DNA of 19,243 nucleotides from an uncultured Oscillospiraceae bacterium (GTDB lineage Bacteria; Bacillota; Clostridia; Oscillospirales; Oscillospiraceae), in assembly GCA_934593275.1 (NCBI GenBank), contig CAKTQE010000045.1, positions 1-19,243 on the forward strand. Reading direction: 5' to 3'. This document shows, piece by piece, positions 7,227 to 14,587 of this stretch (the first letter of the stretch is position 1; the number at the start of each line of letters is the position of its first letter). Position numbers and translations under genes: made by a program. The notes beneath the pieces are model-generated. The model had not been told where the DNA came from and did no database searches. It saw only the letters and a program-made list of their open reading frames with translations.

Positions 7227-8488
7227 TCCTGGACTCCTTTCAGAAAATAGGTGCTGTGCAGCTGTAGGGTCTGGGCCGCCTGAGCAAGATCCTCCCGTGT
7301 CACGGCTTCCAGTGCCGCCCGGTGGCTCTGAACGTTCAGGCCGCTGCCCCCTAAAATCATGGAGGAATCGTAGTTTTCCATGGAGCTGGGAGAATCCGGC
7401 ACTGCGGCCAAGGCACTGACCAGGGCATGGCGGGCACCTTCCAGCTCTGCTTCCGTGATCTCTCCCCGGCGGCAGGCCTCCACCTGGGCTTCCACCTCCC
7501 GGCGCACATGGTCTTCTTTGTCAAAGTCAATGCCCGCGGACACCAGGACGATGCCCTTGGCACTGTAGTAGCCGGAGCCGATGGAGTAGCACAGGCTCTG
7601 CTTTTCCCGGACGTTCTGGAAGAGCTTGGAGGTCATGTCTCCCCCCAGAACCATGTTCAGCATCTGCATGGCGGCAAAGCCCTTTGTACGATTGGTAAGG
7701 GGGGTCACATAGCCCATGGCCAGCTTCCCCTGGGTGACTTCCATGGTCTCCTGGGCCTCCTGCCGGGGGCTTAATTTTAATTCCGTCTGAGGGGCCAAAG
7801 GCCGATAGTCCCGCCGTTCCCTGGCAAAAATGGGCAGCAGCACCTCTTTGACCCGCTGGGGTTCCGCGGAACCCACATAAAACAGCTCCACCGGGCTTTC
7901 CCGGCGGACCTTTTCATAGTGCCGCAGCAGCCCCTGGGGGGTGATGGCTTCCACATCCTCCGGCTCTCCCATGCGGGAAAGGCCAAAGGGGTCCTGGGCG
8001 CACATTTGTTTAAGCAATTGCCGGGTGGCATAGGCCCGCTTGTCGTTGTATTCTGCCTCTATGGCGTAAATTTGGTTGGTTTTTTCTCCCTGGACAAACC
8101 GTTCCAGGAAGCCGCCGTTTTCCGTGGGGTAGTCAAAAAGCAGCTGCCCCACAAAGTCCAGTGTCTCTTCCAGCACCGACTCCCCCTGAGGGGCAAACCG
8201 GTCATCCATCAGGCCTACATAAAAGCCCGTGGTCTGATAGTCCCCCGCCCGCCGGGAAATGGGGCTGACGGAAGCACCGTAAAGTTCATCCAGCCGCAGG
8301 GTGATCTGCCGCAGATCCCGGGCCTTGTTGCAGCCCCGGAGCAGCACACTGGGAATCAGGGCATTCATCGCCGCCTCCTCCCGGGCCATAGGCCGGACAT
8401 ATTGAATAGAGAGTGCATTCTGCTTAAACCGCCCATCCCGGCAGCACCGCAACCGCACCCCAGGGGCCAATTCGATGGTTTCGATCAT
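7223..8488 (-). CDS. ymfF: M16-family peptidase homologue, YmfF-like (non-catalytic partner)
   Basis: The 421-residue protein has the two-lobed M16 length and the C-terminal M16 motif NVREKQSLCYSIGSGYY (292-308), the region that supplies the Arg/Tyr pair contacting substrate in this family. Where active members have HxxEH, this protein reads NALIPSVLLRG (42-52), so it lacks zinc ligands and is the structural partner of the YmfH-like peptidase. Such pairs, one with the zinc site and one with the R/Y site, are typical of bacterial heteromeric M16 enzymes. It is the first gene of the operon, with AAAGGAG 8 nt upstream of the start. Its promoter must lie within the repeat-derived DNA beyond 8489. 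I see no convincing -35/-10 pair there. Confidence 0.92.
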   Translation of the reverse strand: MIETIELAPGVRLRCCRDGRFKQNALSIQYVRPMAREEAAMNALIPSVLLRGCNKARDLRQITLRLDELYGASVSPISRRAGDYQTTGFYVGLMDDRFAPQGESVLEETLDFVGQLLFDYPTENGGFLERFVQGEKTNQIYAIEAEYNDKRAYATRQLLKQMCAQDPFGLSRMGEPEDVEAITPQGLLRHYEKVRRESPVELFYVGSAEPQRVKEVLLPIFARERRDYRPLAPQTELKLSPRQEAQETMEVTQGKLAMGYVTPLTNRTKGFAAMQMLNMVLGGDMTSKLFQNVREKQSLCYSIGSGYYSAKGIVLVSAGIDFDKEDHVRREVEAQVEACRRGEITEAELEGARHALVSALAAVPDSPSSMENYDSSMILGGSGLNVQSHRAALEAVTREDLAQAAQTLQLHSTYFLKGVQE

Positions 8489-8575
8489 GGAAACGCTCCT
8501 TTAAAAAGATGTATTTTACGAACACAAAACAGTGATAAAAGCGTCAAATAGACGGTAATACATAACAAATTTGAC

Positions 8576-9140
8576 GTAGGGGTGGTGCTCCGCGCAGCGA
8601 ATCAAAATTTTTTGATTGCCGGGGGCAATCACACCATAATTCCATCGGCAACCTGCCGCCCGCCACGTAGCAATTACAACCTGTGTGGTTGAATGGTACA
8701 ACCCGAAATATGGTACCCCCCACTGTAGCGGCGGCAATCTGCCGCCACCCGGCCCATAGGGCCGGAACCGTGGTACGTTCGTATCCGCAACATCCAACGG
8801 TGCCAGCCCCTCGCCGGGGCTGGATGGCGATGAATCATCGCCGCTACATTGCGTGTACCGTTGTACGTAACGGGTGTAGCGGCGGCAACCTGCCGCCAAC
8901 CGGCCGCAAGGCCGGAATCGTGGTACATTTGTATTTGTTTCATCCAACGCAAAAACGTTTGTCGTTGTATTGGGTGGTATCATTCAACCAAACGGGTTGT
9001 ATTTGCAACGGTGCCAACCCCTCGCCGGGGCTGGATGGCGTTGGGTCAACGCCGCTACATTGTTCCGTATATGGGGGTAATTCCATTCACCCGCACAGGT
9101 TGTAATTGCCACGTGGCGGGCGGCAGATTGCCGCCCCTAC
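8576..9140 (-). repeat. Composite palindromic repeat cluster in opposite orientation
   Basis: Outer ends GTAGGGG (8576) and GCCGCCCCTAC (to 9140) enclose two inner units in inverted orientation relative to the 3895-4850 array: 8724-8848 (125 bp) and 8875-9059 (185 bp). Both keep the TGTAGCGGCG and CGCCGCTACA ends. The second unit carries an internal insertion of about 55 bp resembling an outer-arm segment. Near 8587-8640 the left arm holds a different module with two overlapping palindromes, AATCAAAA/TTTTGATT and GATTGCC/GGCAATC. Positions 8510-8575 are a reversed, diverged copy of the ATTTGTTACAAAT linker, and 9141-9190 is another partial arm. The stretch 8489-9325 has no supported gene. Confidence 0.8.
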
Positions 9141-9261
9141 ATTTCCGTATCGGGTGGTACCATTCACCGGAACAGGTTGTATTTACCCTGCCGAATTCGT
9201 TTATTATACTCCATCTTCCCGGAAATAGATAGTAGGACACAAAAATTTTAAGGTTCAGCCG

Positions 9262-9290
9262 TTGTGTTTTTCGGGGTTTTGCGGTAAAAT
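9262..9290 (+). promoter_or_regulatory. Candidate promoter for prmA and downstream genes
   Basis: TTGTGT (9262-9267), a 17-bp spacer and TAAAAT (9285-9290) lie just upstream of prmA, giving an expected leader of about 29 nt that contains the AGGAGG ribosome site at 9312-9317. The -10 box matches 5 of 6 consensus positions, the -35 box only 3 of 6. Confidence 0.5.
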
Positions 9291-9325
9291 GGTCTTTGGA
9301 ACAATGAATTTAGGAGGATTTTGCC

Positions 9326-10267
9326 ATGGCATGGCTGGAAATAACCGTCAATACCAAGCCCGGCGGGGTGGAGGCGTTGGCTACCGCGCTGACGGGGTTG
9401 GGATTTGAGGATTTTTGCATCGAGGACCAGCAGGAGTTTGAAACCTTTTTGGAGGAGAACCGGGAATACTGGGATTACATTGACGAGGGCTTGCAGCAGG
9501 AGCTGCAAGGGCTGAGCCGCGTCAAGCTTTATATCGAGGATACGGATACCGGCTCTTTGGAAACCCTGCGGCGGTTTTCTCAGGACCGGGGGCTTTCCAT
9601 GACGGAAAAGCTGCTGCCGGATACGGACTGGTCGGAAAGCTGGAAAGAAAGCTATCCTCCCCAGAAGGTGGGCCGGGACCTGGTGGTGCTGCCCTACTGG
9701 CTGGCAGAGGGCTATGAGGGAAGCCGGAAACAGGTGATTTTAGACCCTGGTCTGACCTTTGGCACCGGGGCGCACCCCTCTACCCAGATGGTCATGGAGG
9801 CCATGGAGGAACATCTGATCCCCGGGGACCGGTGCCTGGATTTGGGTAGCGGCAGCGGCATTCTCTCCATTACCGCCCTGCGTCTGGGAGCCAAGGAGGC
9901 TCTGGGGGTGGATATTGACCCCAAGGCCGAGGACATCGCCCGGGAAAACGCCGGCTACAATGGTTTCTCTGCCCCGGCGTTCACCGCCCTTACCGGCAAC
10001 GTCACCGCCGACAAGGGACTGATGGAGCGGCTGTCTCAAAAGGAATACGGCCTGGTGCTGGTGAACATTGTGGCGGATGTGATCATCGGTCTGAGTCCTG
10101 TGCTGCCGGAATTTTTGGGTGAGGACACGGTATTGATCTGCTCCGGCATTCTGGATAACCGGCTGCCGGAGGTGCTGGGGGCCTTGGAACAGGCGGGGCT
10201 GTCCATTACCGGCATCCGGGAAAAAGAGGAGTGGCGTTGTGTCACCGCCCGGAGGGCAAGCCTATGA
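9326..10267 (+). CDS. prmA: Ribosomal protein L11 methyltransferase
   Basis: PrmA uses S-adenosylmethionine to trimethylate amino groups of ribosomal protein L11 in the cytoplasm. The 313-residue length is typical. The N-terminal substrate-recognition domain (1 to about 90) is followed by a class I methyltransferase fold. Family motifs are DPGLTFGTGAHPST (140-153), the SAM-binding loop LDLGSGSGILSI (171-182), the acidic end of strand 2 GVDIDP (194-199) and NIVADVI (247-253) in the catalytic region. The loop reads GSGSG rather than the commoner GTGSG, a conservative change. AGGAGG lies 8 nt before the ATG. The stop codon overlaps the start of the next gene in an ATGA arrangement, so the two are probably co-translated. 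Confidence 0.96.
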   Translation: MAWLEITVNTKPGGVEALATALTGLGFEDFCIEDQQEFETFLEENREYWDYIDEGLQQELQGLSRVKLYIEDTDTGSLETLRRFSQDRGLSMTEKLLPDTDWSESWKESYPPQKVGRDLVVLPYWLAEGYEGSRKQVILDPGLTFGTGAHPSTQMVMEAMEEHLIPGDRCLDLGSGSGILSITALRLGAKEALGVDIDPKAEDIARENAGYNGFSAPAFTALTGNVTADKGLMERLSQKEYGLVLVNIVADVIIGLSPVLPEFLGEDTVLICSGILDNRLPEVLGALEQAGLSITGIREKEEWRCVTARRASL

Positions 10268-11349
10268 AAATGACCTACCGTACCCGCCGCCGTCTGCACC
10301 GGCTGGGTTTTGTGAGTCTGGTGCTGCTGGTTTCTCTGCTGGTGGCCTGGTTTTGCAGCGTGATCTGGCTGCAACGGTATGTGGTCTACAGCCAGGAGGG
10401 GGCCAAGGTGGACTTTGAACTGGGGGACGCGGGCTTTGCCGGAGTGGTGGCCACCAAGCCCCAGGCCCAGGGCGGCGTTTCCATCTTCTATAACGAAGGC
10501 TCGGACGCCATTAAAATCTCCAAAGAGCTGAGTCCCATCAACGGCTATTATGTGGACTACACTTCCCTATTAAAAGAAATGGACACGGTGGAGGAAAACC
10601 TGGACCTGATCCCCTCCGGCACCCCGGTGCTGGTGGAACTCAAGGGCGGCTACGGCTCCTTCTATTACACCACCAAGATTTCCGGAGCCACCCTCTCTAC
10701 CTCCATCCAAAATTCCATCTCCACCGCCCGGGTGGACAAGTTCATCCAGAAGCTCAAGGACAAGGGCTGCTACATGATCGCCAAAATTTCCGCCTTCCAG
10801 GACTGGGAGTACGGCAACAGCAATGTGACCAACGGCCTGTACATGACCTCCCGGGCGGGCCTGTGGATGGATGACCAGGGCTGCTTCTGGCTGGACCCCA
10901 CCAGTGCCGGTGTCCAAAGCTGGATCACCTCGGCGGTATTGGAGCTTAAAAACATGGGCTTCCACGAGGTCATGCTGGGCAATTTCCGCTTCCCCGTCTC
11001 CGATGCCTATATCTACACCGGGGACAAAACCGAGGCCCTGCAAAACGCCATGCAGAATCTGCTCAAATCCACCGCCTCTGACGGCGGCACCTTTACCCTG
11101 TCCTTTGGCACCAACGACCCAACTTTGTCCCTCATCGACGGGGCCAGAAGCCGGATCTACTTTGAGGATATTGACGCCGCCAACGTGGAAACCGTGGTCA
11201 GCCAGTCCCCCGTGGCGGACAAGGCCGCCCAAATCGTGTTCCTGGCCAAGACCAACGACACCCGTTTTGACAGCTACAGCGTCCTGCGGCCCCTGACCGC
11301 CGCCAAAACCCTGGAAGCCCAAAAAGCCGACCAGGCAGGAACCAACTGA
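10264..11349 (+). CDS. Membrane-anchored glycoside-hydrolase-like (TIM-barrel) protein, possibly inactive
   Basis: The start at 10264 is chosen because it forms the ATGA overlap with prmA. An in-frame ATG at 10231 lies inside prmA and is unlikely. The 361-residue product begins with a basic stretch (MTYRTRRRLHR) and one hydrophobic segment at about 14-36, so it is probably an outward-facing signal-anchored protein. The region 165-245 resembles the putative glycosyl hydrolase (DUF4015-type) barrel: MIAKISAFQDWE (171-182), LWMDD (200-204), WLDPTSAGVQSW (209-220) and LGNFRFP (238-244). In family members as I remember them the last motif reads roughly FDYVRFP with an acidic residue, whereas this protein has Asn240, so catalysis may be lost. 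Substrate and role are unknown; a cell-wall or surface-glycan function is inference only. Confidence 0.75.
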   Translation: MKMTYRTRRRLHRLGFVSLVLLVSLLVAWFCSVIWLQRYVVYSQEGAKVDFELGDAGFAGVVATKPQAQGGVSIFYNEGSDAIKISKELSPINGYYVDYTSLLKEMDTVEENLDLIPSGTPVLVELKGGYGSFYYTTKISGATLSTSIQNSISTARVDKFIQKLKDKGCYMIAKISAFQDWEYGNSNVTNGLYMTSRAGLWMDDQGCFWLDPTSAGVQSWITSAVLELKNMGFHEVMLGNFRFPVSDAYIYTGDKTEALQNAMQNLLKSTASDGGTFTLSFGTNDPTLSLIDGARSRIYFEDIDAANVETVVSQSPVADKAAQIVFLAKTNDTRFDSYSVLRPLTAAKTLEAQKADQAGTN

Positions 11350-11371
11350 TACGCACCTTTTTCCGCCGGGA

Positions 11372-11413
11372 GAATAGGATGGATTGAGCGTGAAGCTCGA
11401 AAAAATTCTATTC
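11372..11413 (+). promoter_or_regulatory. Stem-loop leader abutting the ribosome site of the small Cys-rich gene
   Basis: An outer stem pairs GAATAGGA (11372-11379) with TTCTATTC (11406-11413), eight pairs with one G-U. It encloses a small GAGC/GCTC hairpin (11386-11389 with 11395-11398). The 3' strand of the outer stem ends directly at the GGAGGG ribosome site (11414-11419), so folding could affect translation or mRNA processing. No protein-binding or ligand-binding class is recognised. Confidence 0.4.
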
Positions 11414-11425
11414 GGAGGGAATGCT

Positions 11426-11581
11426 ATGTGTACGAATAACTCCTGCTTCGGCGGCAACATCTGGTGGATCATCATCCTGGTCCTCCTCTTCGGCTGCGGC
11501 GGCACCGGCATCGGCAACGACTGCGGCTGCACCACCGGCACCACCGGCTGCGGCACCACCGGCGGCTGCGGCTGCTACTAA
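11426..11581 (+). CDS. Small Cys/Gly-rich membrane peptide of unknown function (51 residues)
   Basis: The start at 11426 is preferred because GGAGGG lies 6 nt upstream. A longer in-frame start at 11384 would have to translate the stem-loop leader. The peptide has a short polar head with Cys2 and Cys7, one hydrophobic segment IWWIIILVLLF (12-22), and a 29-residue tail made almost only of Gly, Thr and Cys. It has eight cysteines (2, 7, 24, 33, 35, 42, 48, 50), including two CGC motifs, and ends in Tyr. A perfect terminator follows 7 nt after the stop, which supports it as a true transcription-unit end. I do not recognise a family. The layout of one membrane segment plus a Gly-rich tail recalls small spore or envelope proteins, but that is only an analogy. 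It may be co-transcribed with the gene 76 nt upstream or made from a processed transcript. Confidence 0.75.
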   Translation: MCTNNSCFGGNIWWIIILVLLFGCGGTGIGNDCGCTTGTTGCGTTGGCGCY

Positions 11582-11588
11582 ACAAACC

Positions 11589-11625
11589 CTCAGCCCCACC
11601 GAAAGGTGGGGCTGAGAACGTTTTT
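11589..11625 (+). terminator. Rho-independent terminator after the small Cys-rich gene
   Basis: A perfect 12-bp stem CTCAGCCCCACC / GGTGGGGCTGAG (11589-11600 and 11605-11616) with a stable GAAA tetraloop is followed by AACG and five T. This is a textbook terminator closing the prmA transcription unit. Confidence 0.93.
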
Positions 11626-11672
11626 ATGCCGATTTGCGCCATAAAACCAGCAAAAATATTGTACATTACTGT

Positions 11673-11852
11673 AGGGGCGGCTACCAGCCGCCCGCCACGT
11701 ACCGAATATAACCTGTGTGGGTGAATGGTATGACCCGATACACGGTACACGCAATGTAGCGGCGATGATTCATCGCCACTCCAGCCCCGCCAGGGGCTGG
11801 CTCCGTGGCAAATATAACCCGTGTGGACAGAACAAAACCACCCCCCCGGTAT
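11673..11852 (+). repeat. Composite palindromic repeat, truncated copy upstream of the GTCATTCC element
   Basis: The left arm begins with GTAGGGGCGGCTACCAGCCG (11673 onward) and continues with the CCTGTGTGGGTGAATGG segment. The first part of the inner unit follows from about 11754 (TGTAGCGGCGATGATTCATC onward), including the CAGCCCC/GGGGCTG hairpin. After CTCCGTGGC the element switches to another arm-like segment ending in a C-run just before the GTCATTCC element. The same junction recurs at 18890-18986. Confidence 0.75.
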
Positions 11853-11974
11853 GTCATTCCGAGCGAGTGAAACGGAGTCGAGGAATCTTCCCAAGTAGCA
11901 AGTTTTATCTTGTGGTGGTTCATTATCCAACGTGGTGGATTCCTCCACTCCGCTGACGCTCCGGTCGGAATGAC
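11853..11974. repeat. GTCATTCC inverted-repeat (MITE-like) element, copy 1
   Basis: The 122-bp element has ends GTCATTCCGA and TCGGAATGAC as perfect 10-bp terminal inverted repeats. The arms of about 35 nt are imperfectly complementary and each holds a GAGGAATC/GATTCCTC block. The centre (about 11890-11935) contains AAGTAGCAAGTTTTAT. A second, closely similar copy lies at 18987-19107 with the same flanking repeat sequence. There is no coding capacity, so it would have to be mobilised in trans if mobile. Confidence 0.8.
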
Positions 11975-12035
11975 ACAATGGGGGGCGTTTTTGGTATTTA
12001 TCGGGAACAGTTCCGTCCTTTCAGGTGCGGGCGGC

Positions 12036-12147
12036 AAATTTGTTACAAATACCGTTTTTTTGAGCGTTTCTATCATTGTTTTGCATCCACAAAATGCGGA
12101 AAATAATGCGGATACACGGAACCACCCAATACCCGCACAATTGTCAA
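12036..12147. repeat. Intergenic repeat block, copy 2 (ATTTGTTACAAAT module)
   Basis: This block is closely similar to positions 79-204: AATTTGTTACAAATACCG, then CATTGTTTTGCATCCACAAA and finally CACCCAATACCCGCACAATTG. As in the first copy, it lies just beyond the 3' end of a minus-strand gene (thrB) with a TTGACAR array in between. Positions 11975-12035 hold GCGGGCGGC and little else recognisable. No gene is supported between 11582 and 12164. Confidence 0.75.
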
Positions 12148-12170
12148 CTGTCAACTGTCAACTGTCAACT
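12138..12170 (-). repeat. TTGACAR heptamer array overlapping the thrB stop codon
   Basis: On the minus strand the array reads TTGACAG three times, then TTGACAA. The first heptamer supplies the TGA stop codon of thrB (12165-12167), so array and gene end are fused. No hairpin terminator is visible here. Confidence 0.8.
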
Positions 12171-13052
12171 TTCCACGACCCTCGCCCCCTGGAACTCCAC
12201 GTGCAGGGGTAGAATCTCCCAATTGTGTTGGGTGTTTTGGTGGAGTTTCCGGCTGAGTTTTTGGGACAGGTCAGGGTCCCGGGTCATGCACAGCAGGGTG
12301 GGGCCTGCGCCGGAGAGGCAGAAGGCGGCGCCGGTGGTGCGGATCAGGGCTTCGATGGGTTCGTAGTCCGGGATGAGCTTTTTCCGGTAGTTCTGGTGGA
12401 GCTTATCCTGCATGGCGGTGCGCAGCAGCTTTTCGTCTCCCAGTTCCAGGGCTTTCAGCACCATGGCACCGTGGGAAATGTTGTAAATGGCGTCCGCCCG
12501 GGAGACCTGTTCCGGAAGTACGGAACGGGCCAGGCTGGTGGAGAGGTTGAAATCCGGGATCAGGGCTAAGAATTCCCAGCCGGGGTGCAGGGGAAAGCTG
12601 ACGGTAACGGGCAGACCGTTATCCACCATGGAGGCCGTCAGGCCGCCGTAAAAGGCCGGAGCCAGGTTGTCCGGGTGGCCCTCCATGGCGTTGGTGATGT
12701 TCAGCAGACCCTGGGTGCTGAGCTTGTTGCCCCGGAGTACGTTGGCCCCCATGGCTCCCGCTACCAGCAACGCGGCAGAGGAACCCAGGCCCCGGCAGAT
12801 GGGGATATGGGCATCGATGTGGATTTTGACCCCCCGAATTTCCTCGCTGAGGGAGGCCAGTACCGCGCAATAGGCGGTATAGGCCAGATTGTCAGGCCCC
12901 TGATAGGCCTCGTCACAGCCGGTGATCTCCAGTCCGGACTCCGTTTCCTCAAAGGTCACATCGGTATACAGGCTCAGGGCGCAGCCAAAGGCATCAAACC
13001 CCGGGCCTAAATTGGCGGTGGTGGCGGGGACACGGATGGTTACTCGATTCAT
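12165..13052 (-). CDS. thrB: Homoserine kinase
   Basis: ThrB phosphorylates homoserine with ATP to O-phosphohomoserine, the substrate of the adjacent ThrC. The 295-residue protein is a complete GHMP kinase: N-terminal substrate motif VPATTANLGPGFD (8-20), the ATP-binding loop PICRGLGSSAA (84-94), EGHPDN (124-129) and the C-terminal SGAGPTLL motif (247-254). Length is normal for the family. An AAGGAGAGG ribosome site precedes the start. The gene lies 21 bp downstream of thrC on the same strand, so the two form a thrC-thrB operon. The last codons and TGA stop run into the TTGACAG heptamer array. Confidence 0.97.
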   Translation of the reverse strand: MNRVTIRVPATTANLGPGFDAFGCALSLYTDVTFEETESGLEITGCDEAYQGPDNLAYTAYCAVLASLSEEIRGVKIHIDAHIPICRGLGSSAALLVAGAMGANVLRGNKLSTQGLLNITNAMEGHPDNLAPAFYGGLTASMVDNGLPVTVSFPLHPGWEFLALIPDFNLSTSLARSVLPEQVSRADAIYNISHGAMVLKALELGDEKLLRTAMQDKLHQNYRKKLIPDYEPIEALIRTTGAAFCLSGAGPTLLCMTRDPDLSQKLSRKLHQNTQHNWEILPLHVEFQGARVVES

Positions 13053-13073
13053 GTTTTCCTCTCCTTATTTCTG

Positions 13074-14507
13074 TTACTGACGGAGTACAAAGTCCAGCAT
13101 GTCCTCCTTGGGGATCACCTGGGTGTGCAGCTCCGGCTTGTCCCGGAGGGACCGGAGATTTTTGGGGATGGGTACCCCGGTAATGGCGCAGAGCCTGTCC
13201 ATCCGCTCATATTCGCTGCCGCTTACATCTCCGCCGATGCTGGAAAGGACGGCAGAGGAGAACTTATAGGGGGAGGCGGTGGAAAGCACCACCATGGGGG
13301 CGTTCCCCCGGTGGGTTTCTGCCACGGCCCAGGCACAGGCGGTATGGGGGTCCATGAGGTAGTTATAAGATGTATAGACCTTGCCGATGGTTTCCCTGGC
13401 CAGTTCATCGTCACAGCACCCGGCACCGAATTCCTGCCGGATGGCGGCAAACAGCTCCTCCGGCACCTGGTAGAAGCCCTTTTTGGACAGGTCCCGCATC
13501 AAAGAAGCCACCAAAGCCGGATCCCCGGACAGCATGTACAGCAGCCGCTCCAAATTGGAGGACACCAGAATGTCCATGGAGGGGGAGGTGGTTTTAAGCA
13601 GTGGCCGCCGCCGGTCATACCGGCCTGTGGTGAGGAACTCCGTCAGCACATTGTTGGCATTGGAGGCGCAGATCAGCCGCCCCACAGGCAGACCCAGTTT
13701 CTTGGCAAAGTACCCTGCCAGAATGTCCCCAAAGTTTCCGGTGGGCACGCAGAAATCCACCGGGTCCCCCAGGGCGATGACCTTCCGGGCCAACAGGTCC
13801 GCGTAGCAGCGGAAATAATACATGATCTGAGGGGCCAGACGACCAATATTGATGGAGTTGGCGGAGGAGAGCAGGAAGGGCAGTTCCTTTCCCTGACAGG
13901 CGGTGAAAATCTGCTTCACCCCGGTCTGGGCATCGTCAAAGTTTCCCTCCACGGCGCAGACGGAGACGTTTTTGCCCTCCTGGGTCACCATCTGGGCGCG
14001 CTGGACCTGGGAAACGCCCCCCTGGGGGTAAAACACCTGAATGCTGACCCCCGGCACATCCTGGAAGCCCACCAGTGCCGCCTTGCCCGTATCTCCGGAG
14101 GTGGCGGTGAGAATGCGAATTTCCTTGGTAATGCCCTTTTCCGCCTTGGCGGCGGTGAGCAGCTGGGGCAGCATGGACAGGGCCACGTCCTTAAAAGCAG
14201 AGGTGGGGCCACGGAACAGCTCCAGCACCTGGAAAGGCCCAACGGACACCGTGGGGGTCAGGTCCTCCGTTTCAAACTTCCCGGTGTAGGCACGCTTCAC
14301 CAGAGTCTCCATCTGAGGGATGTCCGGCAGCAGGGCCGAGAGAATGGCGGTGGACATCTGCTGGCTGGTGCCTTTCAGACAGGCTTTCCAGTCAAAGGCC
14401 GGGAAGACCCCAGGCATATACAGCCCCCCGTCCGGGGCCAGTCCGGAAAGCACCGCCTGGGCACTGTCAACGGCGGGACAACCGCCTCTGGTAGAAATAT
14501 AATCCAT
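13074..14507 (-). CDS. thrC: Threonine synthase
   Basis: ThrC converts O-phosphohomoserine and water to threonine and phosphate using pyridoxal phosphate. The start at 14507 (477 residues) is chosen because AGGAGG (14515-14520) lies 7 nt upstream; an in-frame ATG at 14615 is upstream of the predicted promoter start. The N-terminus (ISTRGG, LAPDGGLYMP) is typical of the long threonine synthase class. Lys106 in GPTSAFKD should bind the cofactor, TSGDTGKAA (136-144) and PTGNFGDILAG (255-265) are cofactor or phosphate loops, and SANSIN (215-220) is also conserved. Length fits the fungal/Gram-negative-type class rather than the shorter Bacillus subtilis enzyme. It is the first gene of the thrC-thrB operon, divergent from hom. 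Confidence 0.97.
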   Translation of the reverse strand: MDYISTRGGCPAVDSAQAVLSGLAPDGGLYMPGVFPAFDWKACLKGTSQQMSTAILSALLPDIPQMETLVKRAYTGKFETEDLTPTVSVGPFQVLELFRGPTSAFKDVALSMLPQLLTAAKAEKGITKEIRILTATSGDTGKAALVGFQDVPGVSIQVFYPQGGVSQVQRAQMVTQEGKNVSVCAVEGNFDDAQTGVKQIFTACQGKELPFLLSSANSINIGRLAPQIMYYFRCYADLLARKVIALGDPVDFCVPTGNFGDILAGYFAKKLGLPVGRLICASNANNVLTEFLTTGRYDRRRPLLKTTSPSMDILVSSNLERLLYMLSGDPALVASLMRDLSKKGFYQVPEELFAAIRQEFGAGCCDDELARETIGKVYTSYNYLMDPHTACAWAVAETHRGNAPMVVLSTASPYKFSSAVLSSIGGDVSGSEYERMDRLCAITGVPIPKNLRSLRDKPELHTQVIPKEDMLDFVLRQ

Positions 14508-14559
14508 ATTGATACCTCCTGTAAGGGTGAAATGCACAAAGAACCTAGGGTTTGATTGG

Positions 14560-14587
14560 ATGCAATTGCGGTTTGTTTCAATTGCAT
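14560..14587. promoter_or_regulatory. Inverted repeat, candidate operator between thrC and hom
   Basis: Perfect 9-bp arms ATGCAATTG (14560-14568) and CAATTGCAT (14579-14587) are separated by 10 bp, and each contains the palindrome CAATTG. The right arm covers the predicted hom -35 box, and the whole repeat lies in the early transcribed region predicted for thrC. A dimeric repressor bound here could block both genes. The cognate regulator is unknown, and in thrC RNA the same arms could form a hairpin. Confidence 0.5.

Noticed and set aside
9177..9210. TTGTAT ... TATTAT as a second promoter upstream of prmA
   Set aside because: The spacer is 19 bp and the -35 lies in a repeat arm; the 9262-9290 candidate fits better.
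10231..10263. Upstream start for the glycoside-hydrolase-like gene
   Set aside because: It lies inside prmA without a better ribosome site, while the ATGA overlap at 10264 is a standard coupling.
11384..11425. Longer start for the small Cys-rich protein
   Set aside because: It would place coding sequence over the stem-loop and the GGAGGG site, which is ideally spaced for the ATG at 11426.
13125..14555. Long plus-strand open frame opposite thrC
   Set aside because: It is Gly/His-rich shadow sequence over a well-supported threonine synthase gene.
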